Of a stretch of 64,000 bases of DNA, positions 1-13,500 are shown in pieces; position 1 is the first letter of the stretch, and every line of letters begins with the position of its first letter. Source of the stretch: Episyrphus balteatus (taxonomy: Eukaryota > Arthropoda > Insecta > Diptera > Syrphidae); the NCBI RefSeq assembly GCF_945859705.1, contig NC_079136.1, positions 110,628,028 through 110,692,027 on the forward strand, written 5' to 3'. The notes below the pieces were generated by a model. It made no database searches. It was not told the DNA's origin and saw only the letters and a program-made list of their open reading frames with translations. A program made the position numbers and the translations under genes.

Positions 1-65
1 ATCTCAAAAAAAAAAATATTACCTCAGGGGCTCCAAAAAAATAAACCGGTTTTTGAAAGAAAAAT

Positions 66-488
66 TATATTTCAATTAAAAAGTTAATAACTTTTTATTA
101 TTAAAAAGTTAAAGTGACCTCAACTCCATATGCGTTTCGCCCAGGTATGACAGTGGGCTCATCAGTTAGATGCTGTCATACCCTAACTAAGACGCAAAAT
201 TTTGGTCCATGAATACAGACACTAATAAAAATCACAACCTGAATAGACTGTGAATTTTAATATTTTAGGGGAACATGGTTACATTCTTGCACCTAAAAAC
301 AATTGCCCGTGGTCAGGTTGTGATTTTTATAAGTGTCTGTATTGATGGACCAAAATTTGGGTCTTAGTAAGGGTATGACAGCATCTAACTGATGAGCCCA
401 CTGTCATACCTGGGCGAAACGCATATGGAGTTGAGGTCACTTTAACTTTTTAATAATAAAAAGCAATTAACTTTTTAATTGAATTATA
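66..488. repeat. Foldback element with ~177-bp arms
   Basis: The sequence 66-243 is repeated in inverted orientation at 313-488 with few changes. Matching blocks include GTGACCTCAACTCCATATGC and its complement, and TATGACAGTGGGCTCATCAG and its complement. The 69-bp loop (244-312) is unique. No reading frame is present. It looks like a miniature inverted-repeat (MITE) or foldback element; target duplications are unclear. Confidence 0.85.
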
Positions 489-1132
489 TTCAATCACTCC
501 GCTTAAAAATAAAAATAATTTTCATTATTTTTTTCACTTTGAAAAATTATATATTAGCTTCAGGCCCCAAAAATGTTACTTGAATAATCTAAGCGACCAA
601 CACATAATACATCGGGGGCCCAAAAAAAAAGTAGGGTGTATACGTCCTTTTAACTTGTCAAAAAAATTTAGTCTTGCCCCGAGGCTCCAGCAAACCAACG
701 TTCGCATCTGCCACCACCAGGAACAAAATCCAACTCGTTTTCAACTCCAGTTCAAGTGCCCACGATAGCTTAACTTGACGATGAATTATTGCCAAATTTG
801 GTACCGTCCAGATCAGTATAACTTTCAATAGAAAACAAATAAAAATAAACCGATATTAGACATTGATATTGCATTTTACTTGTGTCACCTCTTTTTTTTT
901 AAATAACGACGGAAAGCGTGAAACGAATGGAAGGGTTTTTTTTAAATGTTTTTTGTCTAGGTTTAAGGATTAAGGTTCAAGCAATTAAGATTATTTCATT
1001 AGAAGTACTTTGTCCTAAACTTTGAGTTTTTAGTTGATTTTGTGTGAAAGTGTTGAAAGAAATAACTTGATTTAAAAAAAGAAGTGATAAGTATAAGAAA
1101 AAAAAAAGAGTGTGTGTACACATGTACACGCG
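489..1132. other. AT-rich sequence, no feature recognised
   Basis: Contains homopolymer A and T runs and no convincing reading frame or RNA gene. Confidence 0.6.
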
Positions 1133-1764
1133 ACTGAAGTTATACTTCTCACTCAGTATATTAAATGAAAATACAGTACACCGCAGTACAGTGTAATTTT
1201 TTAACAATCTCAGCTTTTGGTGATCTTAGCAAATTTTTGATGCTAACTCCGTACCTTAAATCAAGACAATCTGACATCCCTGACGTACCAATTTACGGGG
1301 CTAATTTTTTGAGAAAAAAAAATTAAATTGTATCTACGATTGATCGTAGGTTTAGTTTTATTATATGTTGCTTTCTTTTCCATTTATTTATGAGTATTTA
1401 AATTTTTGTTTTTTTTTTTTTGTGGCAACTTGCCACACGCAACTTGCCACATACAATTTGCCACATTTTGGATACTGAATGCCACATGCCTCGTGCTACT
1501 TGCCACATGTACTTGCACCATGTTTCATGCCACATGCAACTTGTGACAAGAAACATCCAACTTGCCACGTGTTGTGTGTGTTTTTTTACCGTACTGCGGC
1601 GTACTGCATTTTTAAATACTAAAGTACTACCAACTCTAAAGGTGAAACGACAGCCCTGCTGCTCAACTGTCTTGGAGATGGCGATCGCGTCATAATCCCT
1701 TTGACATTCTTGTCAAAAAACAAATTTTCATACCCACCGTCCCATAAGAAGTATAACTTCAAAA
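1133..1764. repeat. Element with inverted ends and a TTGCCACATG-type array
   Basis: TGAAGTTATACTTCT near 1134 recurs inverted near 1745-1760 (AGAAGTATAACTTCA). CAGTACACCGCAGTAC (1175-1190) has a near-inverted partner, GTACTGCGGCGTACTGC, at about 1591-1607. Between them, 1425-1570 holds about ten degenerate copies of a 10-14 bp unit around CTTGCCACATGCAA. This looks like a non-autonomous DNA element with an internal minisatellite. No protein is coded. Confidence 0.55.
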
Positions 1765-3800
1765 AGAAATTTGTTCTCAATACAAAAACCATTGTTTCAA
1801 ATAAAAGAAGAATCACAAATAAAAGACAAAAATTACCTTCTTATATCCTATAAGACGAACGTTAGTTTTCGAAAGTTTATTGAAATATATCAGAAAACTG
1901 TATTCTCTGAGTTAGCAGTCAAGTAGGCATCAAATTAGGTATCTCTAGAATGAACCTATTATTTTAATCTTCAATTTGCCTTTGACTGATGTCTCTATCT
2001 CTCTCTTTCTACATTGACAGCAAAGACACATTTACATCGTGACACCCTGTGTACAGGAACTTGTTTAAAACACTGTATAGACCTATCCAAATAACCACTG
2101 CAGCCCTAGTCTATAGATACTGTATAACGAATACACTGATGCAACCCGTCTCATCCCTTTCCCATTGCACTTACATACACAAACTAACATAGTAGGCAGA
2201 TAAAATATTTATTTTAAAGGCTTTTGCAGCAGACACATGCACTGCACAGTGCACACCCAACTTCTTCCCATTTGATTCTACACAACCTGTGGATAAAATG
2301 ACAACCGCTTTTGTACCGTTGCACACCCCCTTTAATTTTGCATAACCGAGTACATACCAGTCTGATTTGCCCGCTTTGTTGTGGTGGCATCCACCATCCA
2401 CTGGAACCAGCACTAGGCAGCAGGATACCAGGTTGCAGGATCGATTTTTGGGAAGATGCATGCAGCCAGTTACTATACGTTCAGAATCATGAGTAATTTC
2501 TTTTGTGTATGTGAGTGCGAAACGGGCCTCCTGGTTCTTTTTATTTGGATGTTGGACCCTGCTGTCATAATAACATAGCAGGTCCTGCAGAGCAGAACTG
2601 TGGGTGGCCGTAAGGTCGGCAATTGAAAAAGCAAATATGTACGAACACACCCACAACCTGGGGTTTACCATCACCAACGGTAAGCGGAGCACACGGGATA
2701 GGGTTACAGTTTACAGTTTTACATTCCTTCCGGGTGGATGCCTGATGATGTCCGTGGTACATGCAGGCTCACAGTTTACAGAATACAAAACCACCATACA
2801 CCCAAGCTCCAAGCCATGCCAGCTTCAGCCCTAGTGGGACCTTATACTCGGTCGAACTCTCCTCTTATTACGAGAAGCAGCCTTACACACACATAACGGT
2901 GCCTATAGCTTTGCCTGTACAGCGAGCGAACAAATGCAATATTGGATGTGGTGACGACAATGAAGTGGAGAATTTCTTCAGCGTTTTTCTATCTTCCGGA
3001 AGGCACAGAATAACCCACAGTAAGAATGCCTAGCCGACAACATATGATATATTATAAGGTAAGGTTTTTGGTTGAGGTAGGTTTACAGTTACGACTTGTG
3101 CCAAGAGTGTTGTGTATATTCATTTAATGACACTCATTCGTTTTGAAAGGTTTGTGACTTAAGTCTCCTTTGCCTTGCTTCGAAGCTGATGCTGTGTGCT
3201 CTTTCTGTATTGAGCTTGTTAATTTATTTTCAAAAGTTTTCCCCTCAGGAATTTTGATACTTTCCAAGACGAAACTATTAAGTGCTGACTTAACTTTTAC
3301 TATGCCTTTATACAGTTGTTACAGAAGTCAGTATTTTTCCTTATCATATATTGAAGGAGATTCCTCTTTATATGCACAATGCACATACACACATACATTT
3401 TCTTATTCCTATCTTACATGCCATCTGTTTGGCAGACATTGCAGTCTGCTGTGTCCTTAACTGGCATAAACAAATCTCTCAATCTAATGGAGACGAAAGG
3501 TTTCTCCATTTACCTATTATGTGTATGAAGGACTTCTGCATTCTTGAGAGAAAGATCTGCATATATATATGCTATGAACCTACAATTGCAATGCATCTTT
3601 GAAATATTTTTGTTTGAGGAGACAACACATGATTTTCTATTTGATTGTACAAAGATGACATAGACTTCTTAAAGATAGGGTAATGGTAGAGCGAAACCAT
3701 GTATTAAAAACCAGATTAACTCCGTTTTTCTGGTTGTCTTCGGCAATAATTTGATGTATCAAAGAAAAACATCATGAGTATTCGTATAGGGAAGGGTATA
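1765..3800. other. No gene recognised; slightly less AT-rich at 2100-3000
   Basis: A long open frame on the minus strand at about 2171-2692 lacks an ATG at its start and shows no domain. It is probably chance. No splice-consistent exon or RNA gene was seen. Confidence 0.5.
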
Positions 3801-3941
3801 GCCCGACTCAGGACAACACGACTTTGTAAGAACTCGACCTGAGTCGAGTTGTGATGAGTCGGGCTATCTTGAGTCGGGCTATGGGTTGAATCGGGCTGTC
3901 GTGAGTCGGGGTGTACAAAGTCGTGTTGTCCTGAGTCGGGC
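3801..3941. repeat. Hairpin with 28-bp perfect arms and internal GAGTCGGG repeats
   Basis: Positions 3801-3828 and 3914-3941 are exact inverted copies (GCCCGACTCAGGACAACACG and onward). Between them the unit GAGTCGGGCTAT or a close variant (GAATCGGGCTGT, GAGTCGGGGTGT) recurs at least four times. The 85-bp loop also contains CTCGACCTGAGTCGAG, itself a small hairpin. Confidence 0.85.
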
Positions 3942-5635
3942 TCTGCTTCTTCTTTCGTATACATTAGCAAAATAATTCAATACATTTCTCTAAACAACTC
4001 TAAATGGCTGCAAAGTTATAATTATAATTTTCTTAGCCATTATATTTATGCTAGGTTCATGATATCAATTAGTTCTAAAAATGGTAAATAAGTTCTTTCT
4101 ATTCCGATAAAACAATTCCTCAAACTGTTGATAAAAGAAGTAAGTCTGAAGACTTTGTTCTGAAATAAATTAACTAATTTGTATGGTCCATCAACTGACC
4201 TATATTAAGTAGATTATGTTTAAGAAACAGGCAAAGGTCTCGTAGCAGATTAGTTATCTTCTGATTACAAGGAACAAGGAAGGGACAAAAATAAAAGGTT
4301 TTCGACAACTCCGACAAGAAACCTCTCTTTGTTTAACCAATTTTTGCTAGCTTTTTAACGTAATTAACGGTTTTTTCTACAATTTCTACAATTTAATAAT
4401 TATACTTGTTAAAAAAACATATTTCTATTACACTTCAAAACCAACCAAGATGGTCTTTTAAATAAGTCGATAATACAGTTTTTATTTAAATTGACTTGAA
4501 ACCACAAGTACGTCCGTTCAGGTAAAGCATTTAATTTATTTCCTTCACTTTAAATTGTTGTTCACCAGCTCCCTAACAGCTATACCAACCAGGCGCATTG
4601 AAATGTTGAATTTTCATTAGAACATAATAGAAAAAAGGACATGTTGTGCATTTGAATTTTCATAATTGGCATCGATCGGGGATCCAGTTTGCAGATATTT
4701 GAAAAAAAAAAAGAATTTTTAAATAAACATTTTTCACCTTATAGGTATTACTTTCATGTGTTCACATTATCAGTTTTGCGATTTATCTTTTACATACAAC
4801 TATTTTCTGTTGTAATACAGGATGTGTAATAACTTTGTAATATTTTTCAATTTATTAGTCCAGGGTCAATACGTGTTCTTCCAATAATCTTTTTTATCAA
4901 AAAACTAAACCGACTTCCATGGATCAAAACTGGTTTTTATGGTATTTCTAATAGTTCCTATGGCTTTAACTGAACGAAATTGAAATGGGACCACATTGCA
5001 GCCATCAGCTTTCCAATACAAAAAGAATTATCAAAATTGGTTCACTGAGTGCAAAGTTATGCGGTAACAAACATAAAAAAAAAAAAAAAAAATACAGGCG
5101 AATTGAATACCTCCTCCTTTTTGGAAGTCGGTAAAAAAAAAAAAATCGCCCAATGTTGAAAATTGGTAGAAACTTTTGTGTCTTCACTAAAAAAAGATTA
5201 CAAATATTACTAATTAATCTTATGTATTCTATAATCGTGTGGTTAGAAGAAGACAATAAAAGAGTCTTAATTAATTTTTTTTTTGGTATTACGGAAGGAA
5301 GACCTTTTTTATTAGGTATAACTCCTTTTATATCAATATATTCTTAAATAGTAGAAGATGTAGAGTAAGATCAGGGATCACGTCTTCACGATAATTTCGA
5401 TTCTCGGTTTCTAAAAAAATGAAAACTTATATCATACAGTTATACTCTTCTGTGAAAAAGCTGTAAAAAGCAAGAGCATCGGAACATCCAAAAGAAAATT
5501 TGAAAACTTTTTAGAAGAATAAAATAATTGAAGTAAAATACCAATGCGGGGTCTAGTATAATAGATAATAAATAATTTGTATTAATAAATAATCAAACGA
5601 ATAATTATTCCGGGCTTTACTTACACAAAATTATA
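3942..5635. other. AT-rich stretch with one probable dispersed repeat (about 4905-5133)
   Basis: AAACCGACTTCCA at about 4905-4920 has an inverted partner, TGGAAGTCGGTAAA, at about 5120-5133. It is preceded by GAATACCTCCTCCTTTTTGG, a motif I recall as common at the ends of insect repeats. Nothing else is recognisable. Confidence 0.45.
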
Positions 5636-6712
5636 CAGGGTGTCCCAAAAGTAATGGCTCAAACAAAATATGCTGATAGGCCAACTTAAGGGCTCTCAGA
5701 ATTTGGTAACTTGTTCATCCCAAATCTTTACGGTTTTCGATTTAATGCAGTTTTTGTGAAATTTCGAAAAATGCCGACTTTGCATCAGTATTTTGCTTCC
5801 TCCGCTCATAATTGATTTTTGTTTTTAACAATTCTTCCACTAAAACATTGCCTAATAATAGGAAATAATTAATTAATCAAAATATTTTTTATTTCACACG
5901 CCATTTTGCTGCAAATTAATTAACAGTTCCATGTTTTATAAAAACTCAATTTCTTACTTTTATTTCAGAGCAGCATCCCGAAAAAAATTTGCATGGTGCG
6001 ATACTGGTTTATTATTTTAAAAACTTGCCCTGTTATTGCAGTTTTCAAAAATGTATACAAATTTCCAAAGTTAAAATTAGAACGAAAGATATTACAATTT
6101 AAATGTAACAAAACAGGGTTTTTCAGAGAAGAATAACAAACAAAAGTCGAGACTTTTATTCAAAAAGAAATAAACAAACAACAGTCGAGAAAATGGGTTT
6201 ATTTTTCTTTGTTATTTTTCTCTGAAAAGCCCTGTTTTGTTACATTTAAATGGTAATATCTTTCGTTCTAATTTTAACTTTGGAAATTTGTATACATTTT
6301 TGAAAACTGCAATAACAGGGCAAGTTTTTAAAATAATAAACCAGTATCGCACCATGCAAATTTTTTTCGGGATGCTGCTCTGAAATAAAAGTAAGAAATT
6401 GAGTTTTTATAAAACATGGAACTGTTAATTAATTTGCAGCAAAATGGCGTGTGAAATAAAAAATATTTTGATTAATTAATTATTTCCTATTATTAGGCAA
6501 TGTTTTAGTGGAAGAATTGTTAAAAACAAAAATCAATTATGAGCGGAGGAAGCAAAATACTGATGCAAAGTCGGCATTTTTCGAAATTTCACAAAAACTG
6601 CATTAAATCGAAAACCGTAAAGATTTGGGATGAACAAGTTACCAAATTCTGAGAGCCCTTGAGTTGGCCTATCAGCATATTTCGTTTGATCCATTACTTT
6701 TGGGACACCCTG
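5636..6712. mobile_element. 1.08-kb palindromic DNA element, copy 1
   Basis: Starts CAGGGTGTCCCAAAAGTAAT and ends with the inverted sequence ATTACTTTTGGGACACCCTG. The arms (5636 to about 6150 and about 6200-6712) are inverted copies almost throughout, with a short unique centre. TATA flanks both ends, consistent with a TA target duplication as in the Tc1/mariner superfamily. There is no transposase frame, so it is non-autonomous. Copy 2 lies at 24491-25569. Confidence 0.9.
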
Positions 6713-9700
6713 TATACAAATAAACTGAATATTTGAATTACTTCATGAAATGATAAAATGAAAAGTATCTGTGAAAATTATAATCATACATTTTTTATTA
6801 CTTCACGGCTTTAAAGATTGGAAATTGACCCAAATTGTTCAAAAGATTTGAATTTGGTCATTAGAAACCAATTGATGATTACCTACTTTGTTTGAAGGTG
6901 ACAGAAATATTTTAAACTAGCTGTTCGAGTCTATACGAACAAATATTACACATACGCCATAGTGAACCGGAAATCCTATGATTTTTTACTTGAATAAACT
7001 GCCTGTGCAAAATCCTAGATAAAGTTAAATCCAGTTGAGAATCGAAAGCTCCAATATTATATCTGATTTGAGGTGATAAAATTAAGAGAAAATACACTCA
7101 AATGCTGTATCTATATTAACACAAAAAATAATAATTTTTCGGACAAAATGTATGAAATTTGATAGAATTAAAGGCTAAATATCCTGTTTTCAAAGCAACC
7201 TCAATCAAATAGTTTCCCATAGTATCTCATTACGAATTTAAAATGATTCGAAATGAAATTTATTTGAATGCACTATTTGGATACTTAACCGCAACGTTTA
7301 TGCAAAATTTGGTTACTCTTGCAGCTTAAAGTGCTTTTTAAGTTAACTTGTAGATTTTTAGAACTGTCTTTGCATACTTTTAAAGAAATTTGGTTGATAT
7401 ATTTAGAGGTATAAACGGGAAAAGCCGACTTGGAAGACAAATTTTTGTTGAATGAAAACATTTTTTTTGAGAAAAAAAAGAATGCCAATGCAGCTAAATT
7501 GTAATTGTATTGATATAACATGTGCAAAATTGAATCAAAACCGTAAGAGACGTTTTCGAGCAAATTACAAAAACTTAAAAAAATTGTATGGTAACAACAC
7601 TTTCTAAGCGAGATATAAAAAAACAAAAAAAAAACATTCCGAAATCAATAAAAATCATATGTACCTATCACATGTGAAGAAAATCCATCCACCCGTTTAG
7701 GCTGTGGAAAGTGTACAGATGGAATTACGAGACCCACTTTTTCGGACTTTTCCATCGTCGTAATTTTAGTTTTGATTAAAACCTGAGTTTTTTTTTGATA
7801 CGAAACCAATACTTTCCCGCAACGCAACTTTCGGACATGACTTATCTAGACTTTTGAGCCAGGTCTTAGAATGCTCAAACGAAGATTTTGAGCAAATTTT
7901 CTTTTGGCATTCATTCATTCTTTCAGAAAAATAGAAAAAAATGAGCATATTAAATCTGACCTTCTCTCATGATAGCGCTATTATAATACCATTTTCAATT
8001 TTTTTAAAATTAAATCTTCTTCCACAAAAAAAAAAAAATTATTGCAATATTTGATCAGAAACACCTCTTCTATCTAAAAGTTGGCTGCTTTAAATTTTTA
8101 ATCTTGCTTAAAAATTATATCGTGCATATAGAGTGACATTTACCTAAAACTTCATTACAAACTATTTTATGTCAATTTATATACCTACCAAATAAATGTA
8201 AGTAGATGGATACACTCGTAAATTTTAATCCATACCACTAGATAGACCTCTATTCCCTTAAGGACACATTAATATACTACCTCTTCTATACATTCCTACT
8301 TATGCAAAACACCCCAATTCTTGTTGGATTTTCATTAATGAACCACAAGTAATGTGGTTGGGATTCATTAACAATTTAAGCTTCAATTCACGTATCACTC
8401 GCCCCCCAAGCGCTGGCCAATTAATCCACCGCCCCACCAGCTGACTTACACAGCATTCACATAAATGTACATCTGCTTAAAATTTAAGCAATAAGTATAC
8501 TCACAAATACATCATCGGTTATTTTAATATCCTTTAAAAGCCTTTTATATACTGGAAAAGTCTTTCTAATTCAGGTTTTTGTTAACAAATCAAAATGGAC
8601 ACCCTTCAGTAAATAAACAATGCCACCACAATTCTGAGTCATTTCGTCAAAATTGCCATTTGAACCACTTCAGCCATAAGACTACTCTCCTACCGTATCC
8701 TTCCTTTCCACCAGGTAACCGCAAATAACCCTGCAAATGGAATTTTAAATTAACGACCGCACTGTGAGACAGAAGCACAGACATAAGGCAGGGCACACCA
8801 CTACCACACACACATCCCCTAGCTTTTCTTGGCCGAATCGACACGACTCGACCGTCGTCGACCATTGCAAATGTCGATTTATTTCAAATTGATATACAAA
8901 ATGGGTGAGGGAGAGAAGTTGCTTTGGGTCAAAGGATGTCCATAAATTCAGCTGGAAGGACGAGAAAAGGGTTGATGTTGAAAGCCGATGTTAATACTAC
9001 TCGTACTCCACTTTCTAAATTTCACAAATCCCTGAAATGGAAGCAGTTACAAATTTAGTTAGACCTTGCTGATGAGAGTTATTTGAATCCCAATGTATAA
9101 CTCATATCGAGAGAAATTTGCGTAAAATTAATGAAGGCCCATTGCCATGCCATTCGTTTAGCATTCTCATTTATTGACCTCAAATTGATGAGCTGATGTC
9201 CGATGAAACGGATTATAATGCCTTCCACCTCATTCAATGAAAACCGCAAGTTCTGAAGCCAAATACAAGTCGATGAATATATCCATCACAATGAGAGTTG
9301 GCAGAGAGCAGAGACAATGGGTAGTTGAAAAGAATTTGACTGTACAGATAGTAGCTGTGGCTGAACAACTTTTAAGCTGGGAGTAAGAAGATTCTTTCTG
9401 AAAATAATTGGAACAAAATAATTCTTAGTATTCAGAAATGGTTTATGGTTTAAATTTCCGTAATCGGTATGTGATGAATGATGAAAAACAAAACTTGAAC
9501 TTTTTGTTTTAATTTAAGTTTTGAACTCGAAAGTTTTACTTATTCATGGTTCTTACGCTCAGTTTTATAAGGATTAGATTGTTTTTTTTTTTTGCTTATA
9601 AATCATTTATTATAAATCAAAGTCTTAGTATTAGAGTCGATCAATAATTTTTTAATTATATGTAGGTACTTGGTGTGAAGAGGGCAGAAACCATTTTAGT

Positions 9701-10080
9701 GCCATATTTCAGTGCAACATTTAGACAAATTTATTGGTAGGTTTTTTGCCAGCAAATTCTATTTCAGGGAAAAAAGTTGGGAAATATCCCCTGCGATAAA
9801 AAGTGTTTTCTTGGAATATAACGCACCGATCGATCCTAAGAGTTTGTCGAGCGAATTCACCGAAATCACAAGAACACAGTCAGATAAGTTGTTTGAACAC
9901 CGAGTTGTTATTAAAATTAATTTAAATTATTTTAAAAAATAGCGTATATTTATTATTTTGCTTTTTAATTTTTCCTTAGTTTCATTTTCACATTAAAATA
10001 TCAAAAACGAACATATTACTATTACAAGGGAAGAACATATACTCATGAAATAAAACAAAAAAAAAACGTTAAAGTTATAA
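6713..10080. other. AT-rich sequence with one dispersed repeat fragment; no gene seen
   Basis: Apart from the fragment at 7655-7760, I see no element or exon. The part from 8640 to 8900 is less AT-rich and contains CGACACGACTCGACCGTCGT but codes for nothing recognisable. Confidence 0.5.
7655..7760. repeat. Dispersed repeat fragment shared with 47240-47425
   Basis: CATCCACCCGTTTAGGCTGT, then ACAGA, then GACCCACTTTTTCGGACTTT and CCATCGTCGTAAT follow in the same order as at 47245-47420. There the ACAGA part has grown into a long CAGA tract. The order of blocks argues for a shared repeat family; the class is not known. Confidence 0.6.
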
Positions 10081-10216
10081 TTTATGAAATGGACTTTTGG
10101 GTATCCCTCCCATATAGTAGGCCCCAGTGTGCGCCGCAGCACCGCTGCAGCCACACCACCACTGCACCACGTCCGCACCATGATCAAAAATTCTATTCTG
10201 GTACTTATACAAACAT

Positions 10217-10274
10217 TGACTTGGTAGTCGAGTGGTTAAGGCGCATACGCGTGTTCGAATCTCCTTTTCGTCAG
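10217..10274 (+). repeat. tRNA-like sequence, shortened
   Basis: TGGTAGTCGAGTGGTTAAGG gives a D-arm and A-box-like sequence, then GTTCGAATCTCC gives a B box and T-loop. The anticodon arm is missing. It is a tRNA-derived fragment within the element, not a working tRNA gene. Confidence 0.65.
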
Positions 10275-10454
10275 ATAGTTTTTTTTAATTTTTCAATCCA
10301 AAATTAAAATTCACCACTTCATTTAAAATGAAAAATTCGGCGCACCACCGCCACACCACGTCTGCACCACGTCCTCACCATTTCATTTAGTATGAAAAAT
10401 TCGCTGCATCATGATACATAATTTTGGATTGAAAAATAAAAAAAAAAATATTAT

Positions 10455-10512
10455 CTGACGAGAAGGAGATTCGAACCTGGGTATGCGCCTTAACCACTCG
10501 ACCACTAAGTCA
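10455..10512 (-). repeat. tRNA-like sequence, shortened, minus strand
   Basis: Read on the minus strand it has GTGGTCGAGTGGTTAAGGCG (A box), then AGGTTCGAATCTCC (B box), ending CTTCTCGTCAG. As at 10217-10274, the anticodon arm is lost, suggesting the two share a recent ancestor. Confidence 0.65.
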
Positions 10513-10799
10513 TGTTTGTACGAACTGCAATTTGTTGCTTAAGTCAAAATAACTCTGAAGACGACTTTAACATTGTTATAAGTACGAAAATAGAATTTTT
10601 GATAATGGTGCAGATGTGGTGCGGCGGTGTGGTGAGCCGAATTTTTCATTCGAAATGGAAATGATGCGGACGTGGTGCAGCGGTAGTGCAGTGTTTTAGA
10701 AAGTTTTAAAATGGTGCGGACGTGGTGCAGGAGTGGTGCAGGAGTGGTGCAGCGGTGGTGCGGTGGAATTCCTTTTTTAAACGGGTTCGACCTAAGAGG

Positions 10800-13500
10800 G
10801 CTGCATCTTGTTGATAATATAAAGCTAGTTGAATCAGGGGATTAAACTAGAAAAAATAATCTTTGCAAATACTCCCTATCCATATCCACTAATATTGAAT
10901 AACTTCTAGAAAATGTATCGATTTTGAGCAATTTTCTTAAAGCATTTCTACAACATACAACGAAATTCATGATTTGAATTGTCTTATTTTATTTCAAGCT
11001 ATCTAATTGCAAAGTGGCAACCTTGCTAATCAATATTTAAAACCTCGTAAATATATGATTCAGACAAACACACAATAATTATATTCTGACTAACCAGCTT
11101 AAATTCTACGAATAAACTAAATTTACCCTATCCAAATGCAAACACAACTACGACGAGTACTACGTAGAGAATAAAATATTTCCCGCCCTATTAAACATGT
11201 CATTTCTTCTCACCTCTGAACCTAAATTGGCATAAGTGACAAACAGGTGGAGTCGAATGTCATCCTCTCACCTGGAACCAACTCGGTACCAACTCTACGA
11301 TCTCAGTTCATACATTTTGTTAGTTGAAGTTGAAAGGATAACAGTATATAGCACAAATTCAAAATACATACGAAACACAACATTCACCGACTTTCACTAT
11401 GGGAATAAAATAAACCATCATCCAACCAATGAACAGAGACAAACTTGCTTTCCCTGTGTGTTTTGTAACTGTACATGATAAAGTAATGCGAGTGCTATAC
11501 ATTAATTAAAACAAATTAAGGCCAGCCACAGGCGCATCCATATACAGTTATACAGGATTCTGCATAACCAGCAAACTATACCCGTACCCATCGTCCTTTG
11601 AATGAATGAAGGTTGCACATGGGAATAACCGGGTAATCTGTGGTGGCATTTTGTCCTTTTCGGTCCTTTTAAACTGGAACTTTTGTTTGTTTTTTTTTTC
11701 TTTTTTTCATTATTTTTTTTCGGAAGAAAACTTTCCACACAATAAAAAAAAATCAGCTTCATAGTGTTCATGGTGTATAGTTGGGTCCTTTGTTTCAATT
11801 ATTTTACTCGTACCCGTCGTTCGTGTTGTTTCAAACTTTCAGTTTGTTGGAACTCACAATAAAACTAAAGAAGGGTGCAACAAAAGGGAGTGAGCAGAGG
11901 AGAGAGTTCGAGTTCTAGGAGGGCTTTGATAAATTGATATAAATTATTGAAAAAAATAGTTATTTTGGAAAGTCGATACATCCTTTGGCGTCACGTTCAC
12001 GTACAAGTATTAGCTCCGAATAACACACAATGCTACTTTTGATTCGATTTTTCTTTGCTTTCTACACGCGACTTGTCGGCAATAACTGTCTTCTAAATCA
12101 AAACTTCCCAGGGGGAATTTTCGGGAGTTGTTTCTATAGCAAACTTTCATTGAAAATATCTACGGAATAGCGGATAAGTTAAAGAATGGTGCGGACACTG
12201 AAACAACACCTTTATTTGTTGCTATCATTGTGAAAAATGTGCAATTACTTTCATAGAACATACGTAATATGTACATAATTTTATATATATAAGGAAAAGT
12301 AACGGACTTGGAAAAAAACTGTACTTGACATATTTGTCAAAAAAAAAATTTAAAGAAGAACAAATTAATTTTTTTACATAAGGTCCCTAATCCCTGAAGA
12401 ATTAAGGAGTAAACAGAAAATTCGTAAAGTTCGGATATTAACTTTGATTTCTTGCGTAAAAAAACTTCATTTACTGATTGTAAACTATGGAGTATTGCTA
12501 CTACCAAATGCATATTCCAAAAGAGCGGAAAGTACCGAAAAAACTTTGAATGGAAGAATAAATGAACTTAACAGAATTAGAAATTAGAGCAAGTACAATC
12601 GACCCTGTCTTTCAACTAAGTCTTCTATTTTTCAAATTTTTTTTAAGAAATGTTTCGAGTTATTTTCAAGTCACATACTTTTGTGAACGATACGCATTTC
12701 GATGTTAAAACATTATATGAGAACAAAGAGGAAGAATACACTTGATGGGGAGGATGCCCCTTCTCTGTTTTATTTTTAATTTTTATGTACCTACATTCAT
12801 ATGTACTGTACATACCTGGCGTGTTCTCGTACTACCATCACCTTTTACCCGTAACATATGGGCGGTAGGAAAACGTGAGTTTCTGTATAAAATATTGCAC
12901 TCAATTTCCTGTGGGTTGTCTTTGTACTGGTTGATGCTGGTCGTGTGGTTGGAAGGGAATGTCGCGAAAAGGACGAAAATGCATAATTTAATTTAAACAT
13001 TTTTGCCATCGAAGGTACAAGTAAGTATAAATTTATGTATAGTTATGCTCAGTTAAAGTAACATTTAAATAATGTAAACAAAATTGCGGCTATGTAAATG
13101 GTAATGTTCGTATCGAACAACGCCCTATATATTTTTACTACTTACTCTTGATGTCATAAAGTAATCTGATTGTTTTTTTTTTCTTCACCTGTAAAACGGT
13201 ATAAGTAATTATTAAAAATAGGCATTGCAGGCGTGATACAGACAAGAGTTGCTGCATAACGTTGGCCGTTGGTGATATAATCGGCAGAAAAAGGCTTATG
13301 AAAATGGTTGTAAATGCATTTTAAGATGGGTTTTAATGAGATGCGAACTTTAATTAAGGATGGCATTTTTGATTAAAATTAAATCAAAATTATCATTTTG
13401 TAGCATATTGGTAGAAAGTTGTGAAGCTTTAGTTCCTCCCACGATACCAAAATATATATTTCCAAATCCGTAATAGACATCTAATCTTTTTTTCATTTTC
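10800..13500. other. No gene or clear element seen
   Basis: AT-rich with several T and A runs. Short open frames have no recognisable content. Confidence 0.5.

Larger units (their letters stand above)
10125..10775. mobile_element. Two opposed copies of a GGTGCGG-ended element with tRNA-like centres
   Basis: GC-rich ends made of variants of CCGCACCACGTCCGCACCA (left) and GGTGCGGACGTGGTGCAGCG (right) flank two tRNA-like sequences in opposite orientation (10217-10274 plus, 10455-10512 minus). Shared internal blocks such as GATCAAAAATTCTATTCT and TTTTTCAATCCAAAATT match the copy at 33837-34270. The two copies share a middle end region at about 10338-10385. No protein frame is present. Confidence 0.75.

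Noticed and set aside
2171..2692. 173-codon open frame on the minus strand
   Set aside because: Starts at a GTG, not ATG; no recognisable domain; residue make-up looks like translated non-coding DNA; no splice or neighbour support.
3716..3970. His/Thr/Gln/Pro-rich open frame with repeated PDS units
   Set aside because: It is the translation of the GAGTCGGG hairpin repeat.
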